Assembly: GCA_902520575.1 (NCBI GenBank)
Contig: CABYOG010000007.1
Span: 1 to 32,211 of the forward strand
Length of the DNA stretch: 32,211 nt
DNA from: an uncultured SAR116 cluster alpha proteobacterium
GTDB taxonomy: Bacteria; Pseudomonadota; Alphaproteobacteria; Puniceispirillales; Puniceispirillaceae
Direction: 5' to 3'
Part shown: piece after piece, positions 1-7,783 of the stretch
How the letters are laid out: every line of letters starts with the position of its first letter
Numbering within the stretch: the first letter of the stretch is position 1
Notes under the pieces: generated by a model
The model's input: the letters and a program-made list of their open reading frames with translations, nothing else
What the model was told of the DNA's origin: nothing
The model's database searches: none
Position numbers and translations under genes: made by a program

Positions 1-1
1 G

Positions 2-754
2 ATCCTGCTTACCGTTGTTTTCATGACAATCATAGTAATTGCGGTTCTTTGGAAGCCATCACTGGCCGAACAAGTTACTGAAGTACCCCCATTAAATGAG
101 CGCCTATTTCGTCTACGGCACCTCGTCCCACCCTTAGGTATTTTTGTAATCGTTATGGGTGCAATTTATGGTGGTTGGGCTACTCCAACAGAAGCGGCAG
201 CTCTAGGGGTCGTCTTAGCATTTGGCCTTGCTGCAATTAATCGTGAATTGAGTTTTCCTATGCTACACGAAGCCTTCATAGCGACAATAAAGACTTCAGC
301 AATGCTACTTTTTATTATTACTGCAGCATTTTTCTTGAACTTCATAGTTGGCTTGCTTGGAGTTCCGCAAGCTATGAGTAGGACTGTTACTGATCTGGGC
401 CTAAACGCCACACAAATGATTTTAATCCTCGTATTGTTTTATCTGGTCATGGGGTGTTTTTTGGAAACTTTATCGATGATGGTGGGCACCATCCCAATTG
501 TGATGCCGGTTATACTACATCTTGGAATCGATCCCGTCTGGTTTGGTATCTTCCTAGTAATTATGATGGAGCTAGCCTTAATCACGCCACCTGTAGGAAT
601 GAATCTGTATGTAGTTCAAGCTGTTAGGGGTCGTGGAGAATTAGCGGATGTCTATCGAGGAATTCTTCCTTTCGTGGCGGCAATGCTGCTCACAGTTGGG
701 TTTATAATTATTTGGCCGGAAATAGTATTGCTTGTACCAGAGGCTTTGTTTTGA
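2..754 (+). CDS. TRAP transporter large permease (DctM-like), 5' truncated
   Basis: This is the C-terminal part of the large membrane subunit of a tripartite ATP-independent periplasmic transporter, which couples ion flux to uptake of an organic acid bound by a periplasmic DctP-type protein. The reading frame is open from the window edge, so the true start lies upstream; about 250 residues of the usual ~430 are visible. Several long hydrophobic segments are seen, and two stretches are typical of the DctM family: GAIYGGWATPTEAAALG near the start and MMELALITPPVGMNLYVVQ near the end. The substrate cannot be read from this fragment. The next genes, a sugar-acid dehydratase and an oxygenase, lie 366 bp downstream and may or may not use its substrate. 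Confidence 0.93.
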   Translation: MLLTVVFMTIIVIAVLWKPSLAEQVTEVPPLNERLFRLRHLVPPLGIFVIVMGAIYGGWATPTEAAALGVVLAFGLAAINRELSFPMLHEAFIATIKTSAMLLFIITAAFFLNFIVGLLGVPQAMSRTVTDLGLNATQMILILVLFYLVMGCFLETLSMMVGTIPIVMPVILHLGIDPVWFGIFLVIMMELALITPPVGMNLYVVQAVRGRGELADVYRGILPFVAAMLLTVGFIIIWPEIVLLVPEALF

Positions 755-781
755 ATTTAGTCAAAAGGCAAAGCATTTGCC
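743..781 (+). terminator. Hairpins at the end of the TRAP permease gene
   Basis: GCTTTGTTTTGA (743-754) can pair with TCAAAAggCAAAGC (761-774, two-base bulge). An alternative perfect 6-bp stem GGCAAA/TTTGCC spans 767-781. There is no T-run after either, so this is a weak, possibly factor-dependent terminator or 3'-end protecting hairpin rather than a classical intrinsic terminator. Confidence 0.3.
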
Positions 782-1120
782 AAACAAAACCGATGAAATG
801 GGTGCTTTACAGCTTGGCGCTACCAAATAAAATCTCGCAACTATGAAGAATGTCGTACAGTTCTTTGCTCTACCTTGCAAACTTATTGCACTGGATAAAT
901 TCATTTATCTATTGTTTTTAAACATAAAACATTTTTATCTTACACCGTTTTGAAAATGATCTGCACACTAGGACCAGCTACTCTGAATTAGCAGGTCGGG
1001 GCTAAGAAACCTTTACAGAGTTTCCAATACGACAAAATATTTTTGTTGCGTTGTACATTACGTTTCAAACTATGTAAGGTAACAATGACAGTCATTTCGC
1101 CTATCTAGGAAGTTTGTTAG
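755..1120. other. Intergenic region upstream of the UxaA-like gene
   Basis: This 366-bp AT-rich stretch has no convincing ORF. It holds a perfect 7+7 inverted repeat, GATAAAT-tc-ATTTATC at 894-909, which could be an operator. No good sigma-70 promoter stood out by eye. Immediately before the next gene AGGAAG (1107-1112) is a ribosome binding site eight bases from the ATG at 1121. An in-frame ATG at 1085 is followed by a stop before 1121 and cannot be the start. Confidence 0.5.
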
Positions 1121-2632
1121 ATGAAAAACTTTATCCGTCTTAGTGAGATAGATAATGTGGTGACTGTTACAGCTGAGCTTGATTCCGGCGTTCAGGTTGA
1201 GCAGGTGATAACAGTGGGTCTCGTGCCTTGCACACATAAAATCGCCACGGCTAAAATCAAGCAAGGCCAAGCCATTCGAAAATATTCACAGATAATTGGC
1301 TATGCCAGTACAGATATTCAGCCCGGTGAACATGTGCATACGCATAATGTTGATTTTCGCAACACTTCAGCTGATTACGAATTTGCCACAGACTTGCAGT
1401 CCGTGGCTGTGGTGCCTGAAACGTCCAGAGATGCTTTTATGGGCTATCGGCGGGGAAACGGTAAAGTTGGCACACGAAACTATATTGGCATTTTGACATC
1501 TGTAAATTGTTCAGCAACAGCCGCTCGGATGATTGCCTCCGCCTTTGGCCCGGATGAGATGACAAAATATCCCAATGTTGATGGCGTTGTTGCTTTTGTT
1601 CACGGTACTGGGTGCGGCATGGCTGGTCAGGGTGAGGGTTTTGATGCGCTACAGAGGGTGTTATGGGGATATGCACGCAACCCAAATCATGCTGGTATTG
1701 TGATGGTTGGGCTAGGGTGCGAGATGAACCAGATAGACTGGCTGCTGGAAGCATATGGTTTGAAACAAGGTCCTCTATTCAAAGCGATGAATATCCAGGA
1801 TACACAAGGTCTTGCTAAAACAGTTGAGACAGGCATCGAAATGGTTCGAACTATGCTGCCGGAAGCGAACAAATGCCAACGCGAACCGTGCCCGGTATCT
1901 GAACTCATGGTGGCTTTGCAATGCGGTGGCTCTGACGCCCTTTCAGGGATTACAGCTAACCCAGCTCTTGGCTATGCGTGTGATTTGCTGGTTGCACAAG
2001 GCGGTACAGCTGTTCTGGCGGAAACTCCTGAAATTTATGGCGCGGAACATCTGCTGACAAGGCGGGCCTGTAATGAAATAACAGGCCAGCAATTGGTCCA
2101 GCTGATTAAATGGTGGGAGGATTATACGGCTCGTAATAGGGGCTCCATGGATAACAATCCCAGCCCTGGAAACAAAAAAGGTGGCTTAACGACCATTCTA
2201 GAAAAATCGCTTGGTGCAGCAGCGAAGGGAGGAACAACACCGCTGAATGGGGTCTATAAATATGCCGAACCAGTAACTGCAAAAGGTTTTACCTTCATGG
2301 ATTCGCCAGGCTATGATCCGGCATCTGTCACTGGTCAAATTGCTAGTGGTTGCAATCTTGTGACCTTCACCACTGGCAGAGGTTCTGCCTTTGGCTCAAA
2401 ACCGTCTCCTTGCGTGAAAATTGCCACAAATACAGAGATGTATAAAAGATTAATTGACGATATGGATATTAACGCCGGTGCTATGTTGACTGAAAATTTG
2501 AGCCTTGAAGAAAAAGGAAGTGAAATCTATCAGTTACTGTTGGATGTCGCCTCTGGACAGCAATCAAAATCTGAAGCTCAGGGATTGGGTGATTACGAAT
2601 TTGTCCCTTGGCAAATTGGTGCAACGATGTAG
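1121..2632 (+). CDS. UxaA/GarD-family sugar-acid dehydratase (altronate dehydratase-like)
   Basis: This 503-residue protein matches the length and layout of altronate/galactarate dehydratases, Fe-dependent lyases that remove water from a hexonate or hexarate to give a 2-keto-3-deoxy acid. An N-terminal SAF-like domain covers roughly residues 10-80. The main UxaA domain follows, opening with GYRRGNGKVGTRNYIGI around residue 107 and carrying scattered conserved cysteines, including a GTGCGMAGQGEG block. The start at 1121 has the RBS AGGAAG eight bases upstream. The family also contains sulfolactate sulfo-lyase and other hydroxyacid lyases, so altronate itself is not proven. A PhyH-type oxygenase lies 59 bp downstream on the same strand and is probably co-transcribed. 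No uronate isomerase or reductase lies nearby, which argues against a standard glucuronate/galacturonate pathway. Confidence 0.85.
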   Translation: MKNFIRLSEIDNVVTVTAELDSGVQVEQVITVGLVPCTHKIATAKIKQGQAIRKYSQIIGYASTDIQPGEHVHTHNVDFRNTSADYEFATDLQSVAVVPETSRDAFMGYRRGNGKVGTRNYIGILTSVNCSATAARMIASAFGPDEMTKYPNVDGVVAFVHGTGCGMAGQGEGFDALQRVLWGYARNPNHAGIVMVGLGCEMNQIDWLLEAYGLKQGPLFKAMNIQDTQGLAKTVETGIEMVRTMLPEANKCQREPCPVSELMVALQCGGSDALSGITANPALGYACDLLVAQGGTAVLAETPEIYGAEHLLTRRACNEITGQQLVQLIKWWEDYTARNRGSMDNNPSPGNKKGGLTTILEKSLGAAAKGGTTPLNGVYKYAEPVTAKGFTFMDSPGYDPASVTGQIASGCNLVTFTTGRGSAFGSKPSPCVKIATNTEMYKRLIDDMDINAGAMLTENLSLEEKGSEIYQLLLDVASGQQSKSEAQGLGDYEFVPWQIGATM

Positions 2633-2691
2633 ATTTTTTAAGGAGAGCTTGTTTGTTCGAAAAGACTTATTAAAAGGAGTAGGAGGAAGAT

Positions 2692-3585
2692 TTGAATCAG
2701 ATGCAAGGCGAATGTCTCACTGCGGAACAGGTCAGTTTTTTTAATGATACAGGCTATCTTGTTCTTGAAAATCACCTTGAACTTGATGTCATTCAGGATA
2801 TCCGCAACGAGATCGCTAGACTGGAGTTGCTAGCTGTTGGTATGACGGAATCAGATGATAAGTTTGATCTTGAAGACAGTCATGAGCCGGATGTGCCACG
2901 AATCCGGCGGATAAAGTTGCCACATAAACAAAGTGATGTTGTCAAAGAGCTTTTATATTCAGACTCAATTCTTGCCCCTGTTAGGGATCTGATTGGCCCA
3001 AATGTCCGGTTGCGGACAACAAAATTAAACATGAAGTCTGCTGAATATGGTGCGCCCATTGAGTGGCATCAGGATTTGGCTTTCTATCCCTATACTAATG
3101 ATGATGTATTAGCGGTAGGTATTATTATCGATGATATGGAATCAAAAAACGGACCATTGATGGTTTATCCAGGCACGCATAAGGGGCCGATATTCAACCA
3201 CCACATCAATGGGGTATTCGCAGGTGGTATGAGTGTTTTAGATGCTGGATTAAAGTCAGAAGACGCTGTTGAGCTTAAAGGCCCTGCTGGCTCTGTGTCC
3301 ATTCACCATGGGCGAATCGTGCATGGGTCTGCAAAAAATACGTCTGATAGGTCTCGCCGTCTTATGTTCTTTGAAATGACGGCTTCCGATGCTTTTCCAA
3401 TATTTGGTAGTATGGATGCCTTTAAGGATATAGAATATTTTAATCAACAAATTCTATGCGGTGAACAAATTCTTGAACCACGTCTAGAAAGTATTCATTT
3501 GCGCATCCCTCAGCCACAGCCTGATATGAATAAATCTATTTATGAAATTCAAAAAGGGATGAAAGCTGCGGATCTCATGAGATAA
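2692..3585 (+). CDS. Phytanoyl-CoA dioxygenase (PhyH) family Fe(II)/2-oxoglutarate oxygenase
   Basis: A soluble 297-residue oxygenase of the double-stranded beta-helix PhyH family, which hydroxylates small organic substrates using 2-oxoglutarate and O2. The iron facial triad is visible as H126-x-D128 (in IEWHQD) and distal H211 (in RIVHGS), with arginines around 220-223 placed to bind 2-oxoglutarate. A strong AGGAGG at 2681-2686 lies five bases from a TTG at 2692, giving MNQMQGE; an in-frame ATG at 2701 is the alternative. PhyH homologues act on phytanoyl-CoA, ectoine, phosphonates, alkaloids and others, so the substrate is open. Pairing with the upstream sugar-acid-type dehydratase suggests a step in the same catabolic route. 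A weak terminator follows at 3627-3653. Confidence 0.88.
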   Translation: MNQMQGECLTAEQVSFFNDTGYLVLENHLELDVIQDIRNEIARLELLAVGMTESDDKFDLEDSHEPDVPRIRRIKLPHKQSDVVKELLYSDSILAPVRDLIGPNVRLRTTKLNMKSAEYGAPIEWHQDLAFYPYTNDDVLAVGIIIDDMESKNGPLMVYPGTHKGPIFNHHINGVFAGGMSVLDAGLKSEDAVELKGPAGSVSIHHGRIVHGSAKNTSDRSRRLMFFEMTASDAFPIFGSMDAFKDIEYFNQQILCGEQILEPRLESIHLRIPQPQPDMNKSIYEIQKGMKAADLMR

Positions 3586-3626
3586 AAATTTAGAACAGCA
3601 GTCACTCGACAATGCTAGGGCTAATC

Positions 3627-3653
3627 AATTGAACTTTTGAAGTCCAATTTTTT
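3627..3653 (+). terminator. Intrinsic-terminator-like hairpin between convergent genes
   Basis: AATTGAACTT (3627-3636) and AAGTCCAATT (3640-3649) form a 10-bp stem with one mismatch and a 3-base loop, followed by a short T run to 3653. It lies 41 bases after the oxygenase stop codon. A second repeat (3659-3666 with 3683-3690, AAAATTCA/TGAATTTT, 16-base loop) could serve the opposing SDR gene. Confidence 0.5.
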
Positions 3654-3698
3654 GCTCAAAAATTCAACATCAGGCAGTTACGTGAATTTTCAATGGTG

Positions 3699-4475
3699 CT
3701 AGACAAGCATTTTTGTATCTCCGTCGATTGAAATAGCCTGCCCGCTTATCATGCGGCCTCTTGTACTTGCTAATAAAAGAATTTGGTCAGCAAGATGTTT
3801 CGGACTGACGTAATCTTTTATTGAGGAAAAAGATAGAGCCTCTGCTTCAACATCAGCAAAAGATAGCCCTCTCTGCTGAGATTTTGCCTCAATGACGCGT
3901 CTGATTCTGTCGCCGTCCACAAGCCCGGGTAAAATGGCATTCACACGAATATTATCTTGCCCCAGTTCAATAGACAGGGTTTTTGTTAGGCCAACTACAC
4001 CCCATTTTGCGGCGGCATAGGGTGATCGCAGGGGAAAGCCAAATTTTCCAGCAGCAGAAGATAGATTGACTATGGATGCATTTTTGCTGTCACGCAGGTA
4101 GGGCAAAGCCGCCTTAATACAGTAAAACTGGCTGCTTAGGCAGATATTGACACAGTTATGCCAGGCCTCATCATCAATATCCTCGATGCGAGCTGTTGGC
4201 CCGGCAATGCCGGCATTGTTCACTAGGCAATCCAGCCCGCCCATCTCATCAGCCGTGTTCTTTATTAAGGCCTGTATGGCTGAACTGTTGGACACATCGC
4301 ACTGATGGGCCGAAACAGATGGGTGTGCAGCCCTAAGTTCAGCCACTGCAGTGTTGTCAATGTCACAGGTTGACACATCAGCACCTTCAGACAGAAAGCT
4401 TTCAACAATTTGGCGGCCAATTCCACTTGCCCCTGCAGTGATAAATAGTTTTAATCCCTTGAGCCCGAGTTCCAT
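3699..4475 (-). CDS. SDR-family NAD-dependent oxidoreductase
   Basis: A classical short-chain dehydrogenase that should oxidise or reduce a hydroxyl/keto group. From the ATG chosen (258 residues) the cofactor motif TAGASGIG is at 13-20, D40 at the end of beta-2 favours NAD(H), NNAG is at 87-90 and the catalytic triad is S140, Y153 and K157 (YAAAK). A GTG at 4499 would add eight residues; I prefer the ATG at 4475 because the family begins near the following MELGLKGLKL. The gene is divergent from the hydroxyacid dehydrogenase/BKACE operon and shares its upstream region. It may therefore belong to that pathway, in the position LvaD (an SDR) holds in levulinate clusters, but this is inference. 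Confidence 0.87.
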   Translation of the reverse strand: MELGLKGLKLFITAGASGIGRQIVESFLSEGADVSTCDIDNTAVAELRAAHPSVSAHQCDVSNSSAIQALIKNTADEMGGLDCLVNNAGIAGPTARIEDIDDEAWHNCVNICLSSQFYCIKAALPYLRDSKNASIVNLSSAAGKFGFPLRSPYAAAKWGVVGLTKTLSIELGQDNIRVNAILPGLVDGDRIRRVIEAKSQQRGLSFADVEAEALSFSSIKDYVSPKHLADQILLLASTRGRMISGQAISIDGDTKMLV

Positions 4476-4499
4476 ATCTCCGCACCTGTTTCTTCTCAC

Positions 4500-4629
4500 A
4501 TTTTTTATGTCTGTTCTGTCTGACAGGACAATCTCACTGTGTTTGTTTGCCGGGCATAAGTCAAATGGTTGACAATCAGCTGAGACAGTTGTGCAGTCTG
4601 AGTTAGCAGAAGATAATAAGGATGAACAG
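4500..4629. promoter_or_regulatory. Divergent promoter region, SDR versus dehydrogenase/BKACE operon
   Basis: The region contains a perfect -35 hexamer TTGACA (4569-4574) facing the + strand operon, but the -10 at normal spacing (TGCAGT, 4592-4597) is poor, as expected for an activator-dependent promoter. Two short palindromes are candidate operator elements: CTGTC-T-GACAG near 4516-4526 and TCAGCTGA at 4576-4583. AAGGA (4618-4622) lies seven bases before the ATG at 4630. Confidence 0.35.
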
Positions 4630-5568
4630 ATGATGAAAATTGCGATTATTGGCTCTGGACTTATTGGGCGTGCCTGGGCAGTCGTATTTGCGCATGCAGG
4701 CCATCAGGTAGTGATGCAGGATACGGATGAGGCCTGTCTAGATAAGCTATCAGACACCGTAATGCAGGAAGCAGCAATTTTGCATCGGCATGGCCTGTTG
4801 GCAGACCCTCAATCTGTTCGAGAAAAGCTGACGATTACTGGTGATTTGGTTGCAGCTCTGACAGGGGCTGATTTTATACAGGAAAATGGTCCTGAACGTA
4901 TTGAAATAAAGCGCAGCTTGTTTGAGGCACTTGACCAGCTAGCCCCGTCTAATATACCAATCGCCTCATCAACATCTGCCATTATTGCATCTCAGTTTAC
5001 AGAAGAACTATCTGGGCGGCATAGATGTTTTGTGGGGCATCCGGTGAATCCTCCACATCTGGTTCCACTTGTTGAACTGTGCGGCTCGCCTTGGACATCA
5101 TCAGCTATACTGGATAAAGCTCATCAAATCTATGCAGAGTGCGGTATGGTTCCTGTCAGAATAAAATCCGAAAAGCAGGGCTTTGTACTTAACCGTTTGC
5201 AAGGGGCTGTGCTAGCAGAAGCCCTGCGCTTACTGCATGAAGATGTAATTAGTGTTGAGGATTTAGACAAAACTATGAAAGATGGTCTGGGCATGCGCTG
5301 GGCCTTTATGGGTCCGTTTGAAACCATAGAACTGAATGCTCCTGAAGGGGCTGAAGATTATTTTCAGCGCTATTGCGGTCTGTTCCGCGATATGGCAGCA
5401 GAACCTCCTGGGCAGACAGTGTTTGACCCTTCTGTGACCAAAAGCATTGTTCAGAACTGGCAGACAAGGCTGGGTAAGGACGATATTCTGCGGCGTACCG
5501 CGTGGCGGAACGAACGTTTGGCCAGCTTGTCGGCATGGAAAAAACAACGTAACCAAGAAGAGGTATAA
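4630..5568 (+). CDS. 3-hydroxyacid dehydrogenase, lambda-crystallin/L-carnitine dehydrogenase-like
   Basis: An NAD-dependent enzyme of the 3-hydroxyacyl-CoA dehydrogenase superfamily. It most resembles the ~315-residue lambda-crystallin (L-gulonate 3-dehydrogenase) and bacterial L-carnitine dehydrogenase branch, which oxidises free 3-hydroxy acids rather than CoA esters. Visible features are GSGLIG at 8-13, acidic D31 binding NAD ribose, the SSTSAIIAS block at 113-121, H137 in GHPVNPPHL, E149 and N188. The start at 4630 has AAGGA seven bases upstream; a longer GTG start at 4591 is possible but lacks support. The product would be a 3-keto acid, exactly the substrate class of the BKACE encoded 24 bp downstream, so the two enzymes probably act in sequence. 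Whether the substrate is carnitine cannot be decided from sequence. Confidence 0.85.
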   Translation: MMKIAIIGSGLIGRAWAVVFAHAGHQVVMQDTDEACLDKLSDTVMQEAAILHRHGLLADPQSVREKLTITGDLVAALTGADFIQENGPERIEIKRSLFEALDQLAPSNIPIASSTSAIIASQFTEELSGRHRCFVGHPVNPPHLVPLVELCGSPWTSSAILDKAHQIYAECGMVPVRIKSEKQGFVLNRLQGAVLAEALRLLHEDVISVEDLDKTMKDGLGMRWAFMGPFETIELNAPEGAEDYFQRYCGLFRDMAAEPPGQTVFDPSVTKSIVQNWQTRLGKDDILRRTAWRNERLASLSAWKKQRNQEEV

Positions 5569-5592
5569 CGTCCCAGGTGAAGGAGAGAGTGC

Positions 5593-6519
5593 ATGGCAAA
5601 AAAAGTGATGATTACCTGCGCGGTTACGGGCGCAATTCATACTCCCTCTATGTCTCCGCATTTGCCTATTACGCCGCAGCAGGTTGCTACAGCAGCGATT
5701 GAAGCCGCAGAAGCAGGTGCAGCTCTCGTTCACATTCATGCTCGTGACCCGGAAACGGGCCGACCTGATCAAAGCCCTGAGGCGTTTGCACCCATTTTGC
5801 AGGTTGTCAAACAGTCAACAGATGCGGTTGTTAACATCACCACAGGCGGCGCTCCAACAATGACGGTTCAGGAACGTGTGCGTCCTGCAGAACAATTCAG
5901 GCCAGAAGTAGCCTCATTGAATATGGGATCGATGAATTTTGGCCTTTACCCGATGCTCAGCCGGTTCAGTGAATTTAAACATGATTGGGAAGAGCCCTAT
6001 CTGGCGGGCTCTACTAATCTGATTTTTAAAAATACATTCGCTGATATTGAATATATTCTGACCACCTGTGCAGAAAATGGCACTCGCTTTGAAATTGAAT
6101 GTTATGATATTGGCCATTTGTATACTCTGGCACATTTTGCAGATCGGGGCATTGTTAAACCTCCGTTCTTTATCCAGTCAGTTTTTGGCATTCTGGGGGG
6201 CATAGGCACAGATCCTGAAGATGTCATGCATATGAAACGCACAGCTGATCGTTTGTTTGGGGATCAGTTTCACTGGTCAGTCATAGGGGCTGGACGGCAT
6301 CAGATGCGCATCGCGGCGATGGCTGCCGGTATGGGTGGAAATGTGCGGGTTGGCCTTGAGGACAGTTTATGGATTAAACCAAAACAGCTGGCTACATCAA
6401 ATGCCGAACAGGTCACACAGGTAAGGAAATTAATCGAAGGCATGGGGCTCGAAATTGCCACTCCTGCCGAAGCCAGAGGCATGCTTAAACTAAAAGGGGC
6501 AGATAAGGTTGGGTTTTAA
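5593..6519 (+). CDS. Beta-keto acid cleavage enzyme (BKACE, DUF849 family)
   Basis: A 308-residue Zn-dependent TIM-barrel enzyme that condenses a beta-keto acid with acetyl-CoA and cleaves it to acetoacetate plus a new acyl-CoA, as first defined for 3-keto-5-aminohexanoate cleavage enzyme (Kce). The metal-binding HIHARDP motif gives H47 and H49, and the conserved GLEDSLW near residue 255 supplies the third ligand region. The N-terminus reads CAVTGAIHTPSMSP, typical of one large BKACE branch and different from the lysine-fermentation Kce. A GGAGAG ribosome site precedes the ATG at 5593. Context, a 3-hydroxyacid dehydrogenase before and an acyl-CoA dehydrogenase after, fits a route in which the released acyl-CoA is processed further by the downstream genes. 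Confidence 0.92.
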   Translation: MAKKVMITCAVTGAIHTPSMSPHLPITPQQVATAAIEAAEAGAALVHIHARDPETGRPDQSPEAFAPILQVVKQSTDAVVNITTGGAPTMTVQERVRPAEQFRPEVASLNMGSMNFGLYPMLSRFSEFKHDWEEPYLAGSTNLIFKNTFADIEYILTTCAENGTRFEIECYDIGHLYTLAHFADRGIVKPPFFIQSVFGILGGIGTDPEDVMHMKRTADRLFGDQFHWSVIGAGRHQMRIAAMAAGMGGNVRVGLEDSLWIKPKQLATSNAEQVTQVRKLIEGMGLEIATPAEARGMLKLKGADKVGF

Positions 6520-6579
6520 TTCAGATTATCAGGCAGATAGAAAGAAAAGGGTGCAATTGCATTAACAGGAATTAAAAGA

Positions 6580-7776
6580 ATGGATTTTACACTCACCCCT
6601 GAATGGGAAGATTTACGCACTCAAGTCAGAGACTTTATTGGAGATGAGGTTCTTTATCTGGAAGAAGACCGTGCGTATTATGATGATCATGAAAATATTG
6701 CACTACCAGTTTTAGAAGAAAAGCGAGCTGCTGCAAAGGCAGCTGGCCTCTGGGCTCCGCAGGCTCCAAAAGACAGAGGTGGGCTTGGCTTGCCTGTCAG
6801 CGCGTGGGCAGCCTTTTATGAAGAGGCCAATAGATCAATTTTTGGACCGGTCATCCTGAATTGTGCCGCGCCTGACGATGGTAACATCAATCTGTTGTCC
6901 AAGATTGGAACTGATGCTCAAAAGGACTGGTTTTTACAGCCAGTTATTGATGGGAAAGTCAGATCATCTTTTGCCATGACAGAGCCGGCACCAGGCAGCG
7001 GATCTGATCCATCAATGATGCGAACAACGGCAGAAAAAAAAGGAGATAAATGGGTTGTAAACGGCCATAAATGGTACATTACAGGTGCAGAAGAGGCGGC
7101 TCATTTTATTCTTGTGGCCAGAACCTCAAATGACACACGAAAAGGCCTAACAGCTTTCTTGTTTCACAAAGATCAGCCGGGCTGGCATATTAAGCGGCGC
7201 ATCCCGATTATGGGGCCTGAAGAGCATGGCGGGCATTGTGAGCTGATCTTTGAGGGACTTGAGATACCGGATGAAAACCGGCTGATGGAGGTTGGTGACG
7301 GGCTGAAAGTCACTCAAATCAGATTGGGACCTGCACGGTTAACCCATTGCATGCGCTGGCTGGGCCTCGCCAAGCGGTCCATGGAAATTGCGGCAGATTA
7401 TATAGCTCATCGCGAAGGTTTTGGCATCAAGCTAGCTGAGCGCGAATCTATCCAAATCAAAATGGGAGAACTGGCACATGAAATTCAGATTGGCCGACTC
7501 TTGGTGATGCATGCGGCCTGGAGTCTTGATGAGGGTCGCTTTGCCCGCAAGGAAATATCATCAGCAAAAATTCATGTCGCGAATACTCTGCATAAGGCAG
7601 TGGACACAGCAATACAGCTGAACGGGGCGCGGGGTTATGCCAAGGACACACCTCTGGAATGGATTTATCGTTACGCCCGTCAGGCCCGTCTTGTTGATGG
7701 CGCTGATGAAGTGCATAAGATGGTGCTGGCACGTCACTATGCTGAAAAGGGCAATGATTACTGGCAGTGGGGTTGA
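6580..7776 (+). CDS. ACAD10/11-like acyl-CoA dehydrogenase family protein
   Basis: A 398-residue flavoprotein of the acyl-CoA dehydrogenase fold. The FAD/substrate region FAMTEPAPGSGSDP lies near residue 131, a WYITGA block near 165, and a C-terminal RYARQARLVDGADEVH segment around 365-380. That last segment resembles ACAD10/ACAD11 and LvaC, in which partner kinases phosphorylate 4-hydroxyacyl-CoAs before the dehydrogenase-fold enzyme rearranges them. The position that is the catalytic Glu in medium-chain dehydrogenase (YEGT) is D373 here. An AGGA lies nine bases before the ATG. The kinase gene begins seven bases after this stop codon and a DUF6285/LvaB-like gene follows, so I infer that it handles a phosphoacyl-CoA rather than a simple fatty acyl-CoA. 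Confidence 0.88.
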   Translation: MDFTLTPEWEDLRTQVRDFIGDEVLYLEEDRAYYDDHENIALPVLEEKRAAAKAAGLWAPQAPKDRGGLGLPVSAWAAFYEEANRSIFGPVILNCAAPDDGNINLLSKIGTDAQKDWFLQPVIDGKVRSSFAMTEPAPGSGSDPSMMRTTAEKKGDKWVVNGHKWYITGAEEAAHFILVARTSNDTRKGLTAFLFHKDQPGWHIKRRIPIMGPEEHGGHCELIFEGLEIPDENRLMEVGDGLKVTQIRLGPARLTHCMRWLGLAKRSMEIAADYIAHREGFGIKLAERESIQIKMGELAHEIQIGRLLVMHAAWSLDEGRFARKEISSAKIHVANTLHKAVDTAIQLNGARGYAKDTPLEWIYRYARQARLVDGADEVHKMVLARHYAEKGNDYWQWG

Positions 7777-7783
7777 TATCGGT

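Noticed and set aside
1437..1754. 105-codon minus-strand frame in the dehydratase gene
   Set aside because: Antisense shadow of a conserved coding region, with no ribosome site or recognisable family.
4591..4629. GTG start extending the 3-hydroxyacid dehydrogenase by 13 residues
   Set aside because: The extension is polar and unlike the family; AAGGA is correctly spaced for the ATG at 4630 and the Rossmann motif then begins at the usual distance.
5263..5772. 169-codon frame on the minus strand across the dehydrogenase/BKACE junction
   Set aside because: Lies antisense to two well-supported genes, has low-complexity Arg/Cys/His-rich composition and no recognisable domain.
7637..7783. Extended N-terminus of the APH-type kinase inside the dehydrogenase gene
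   Set aside because: The added 49 residues are the out-of-frame reading of a conserved dehydrogenase C-terminus; ATG at 7784 fits family length.
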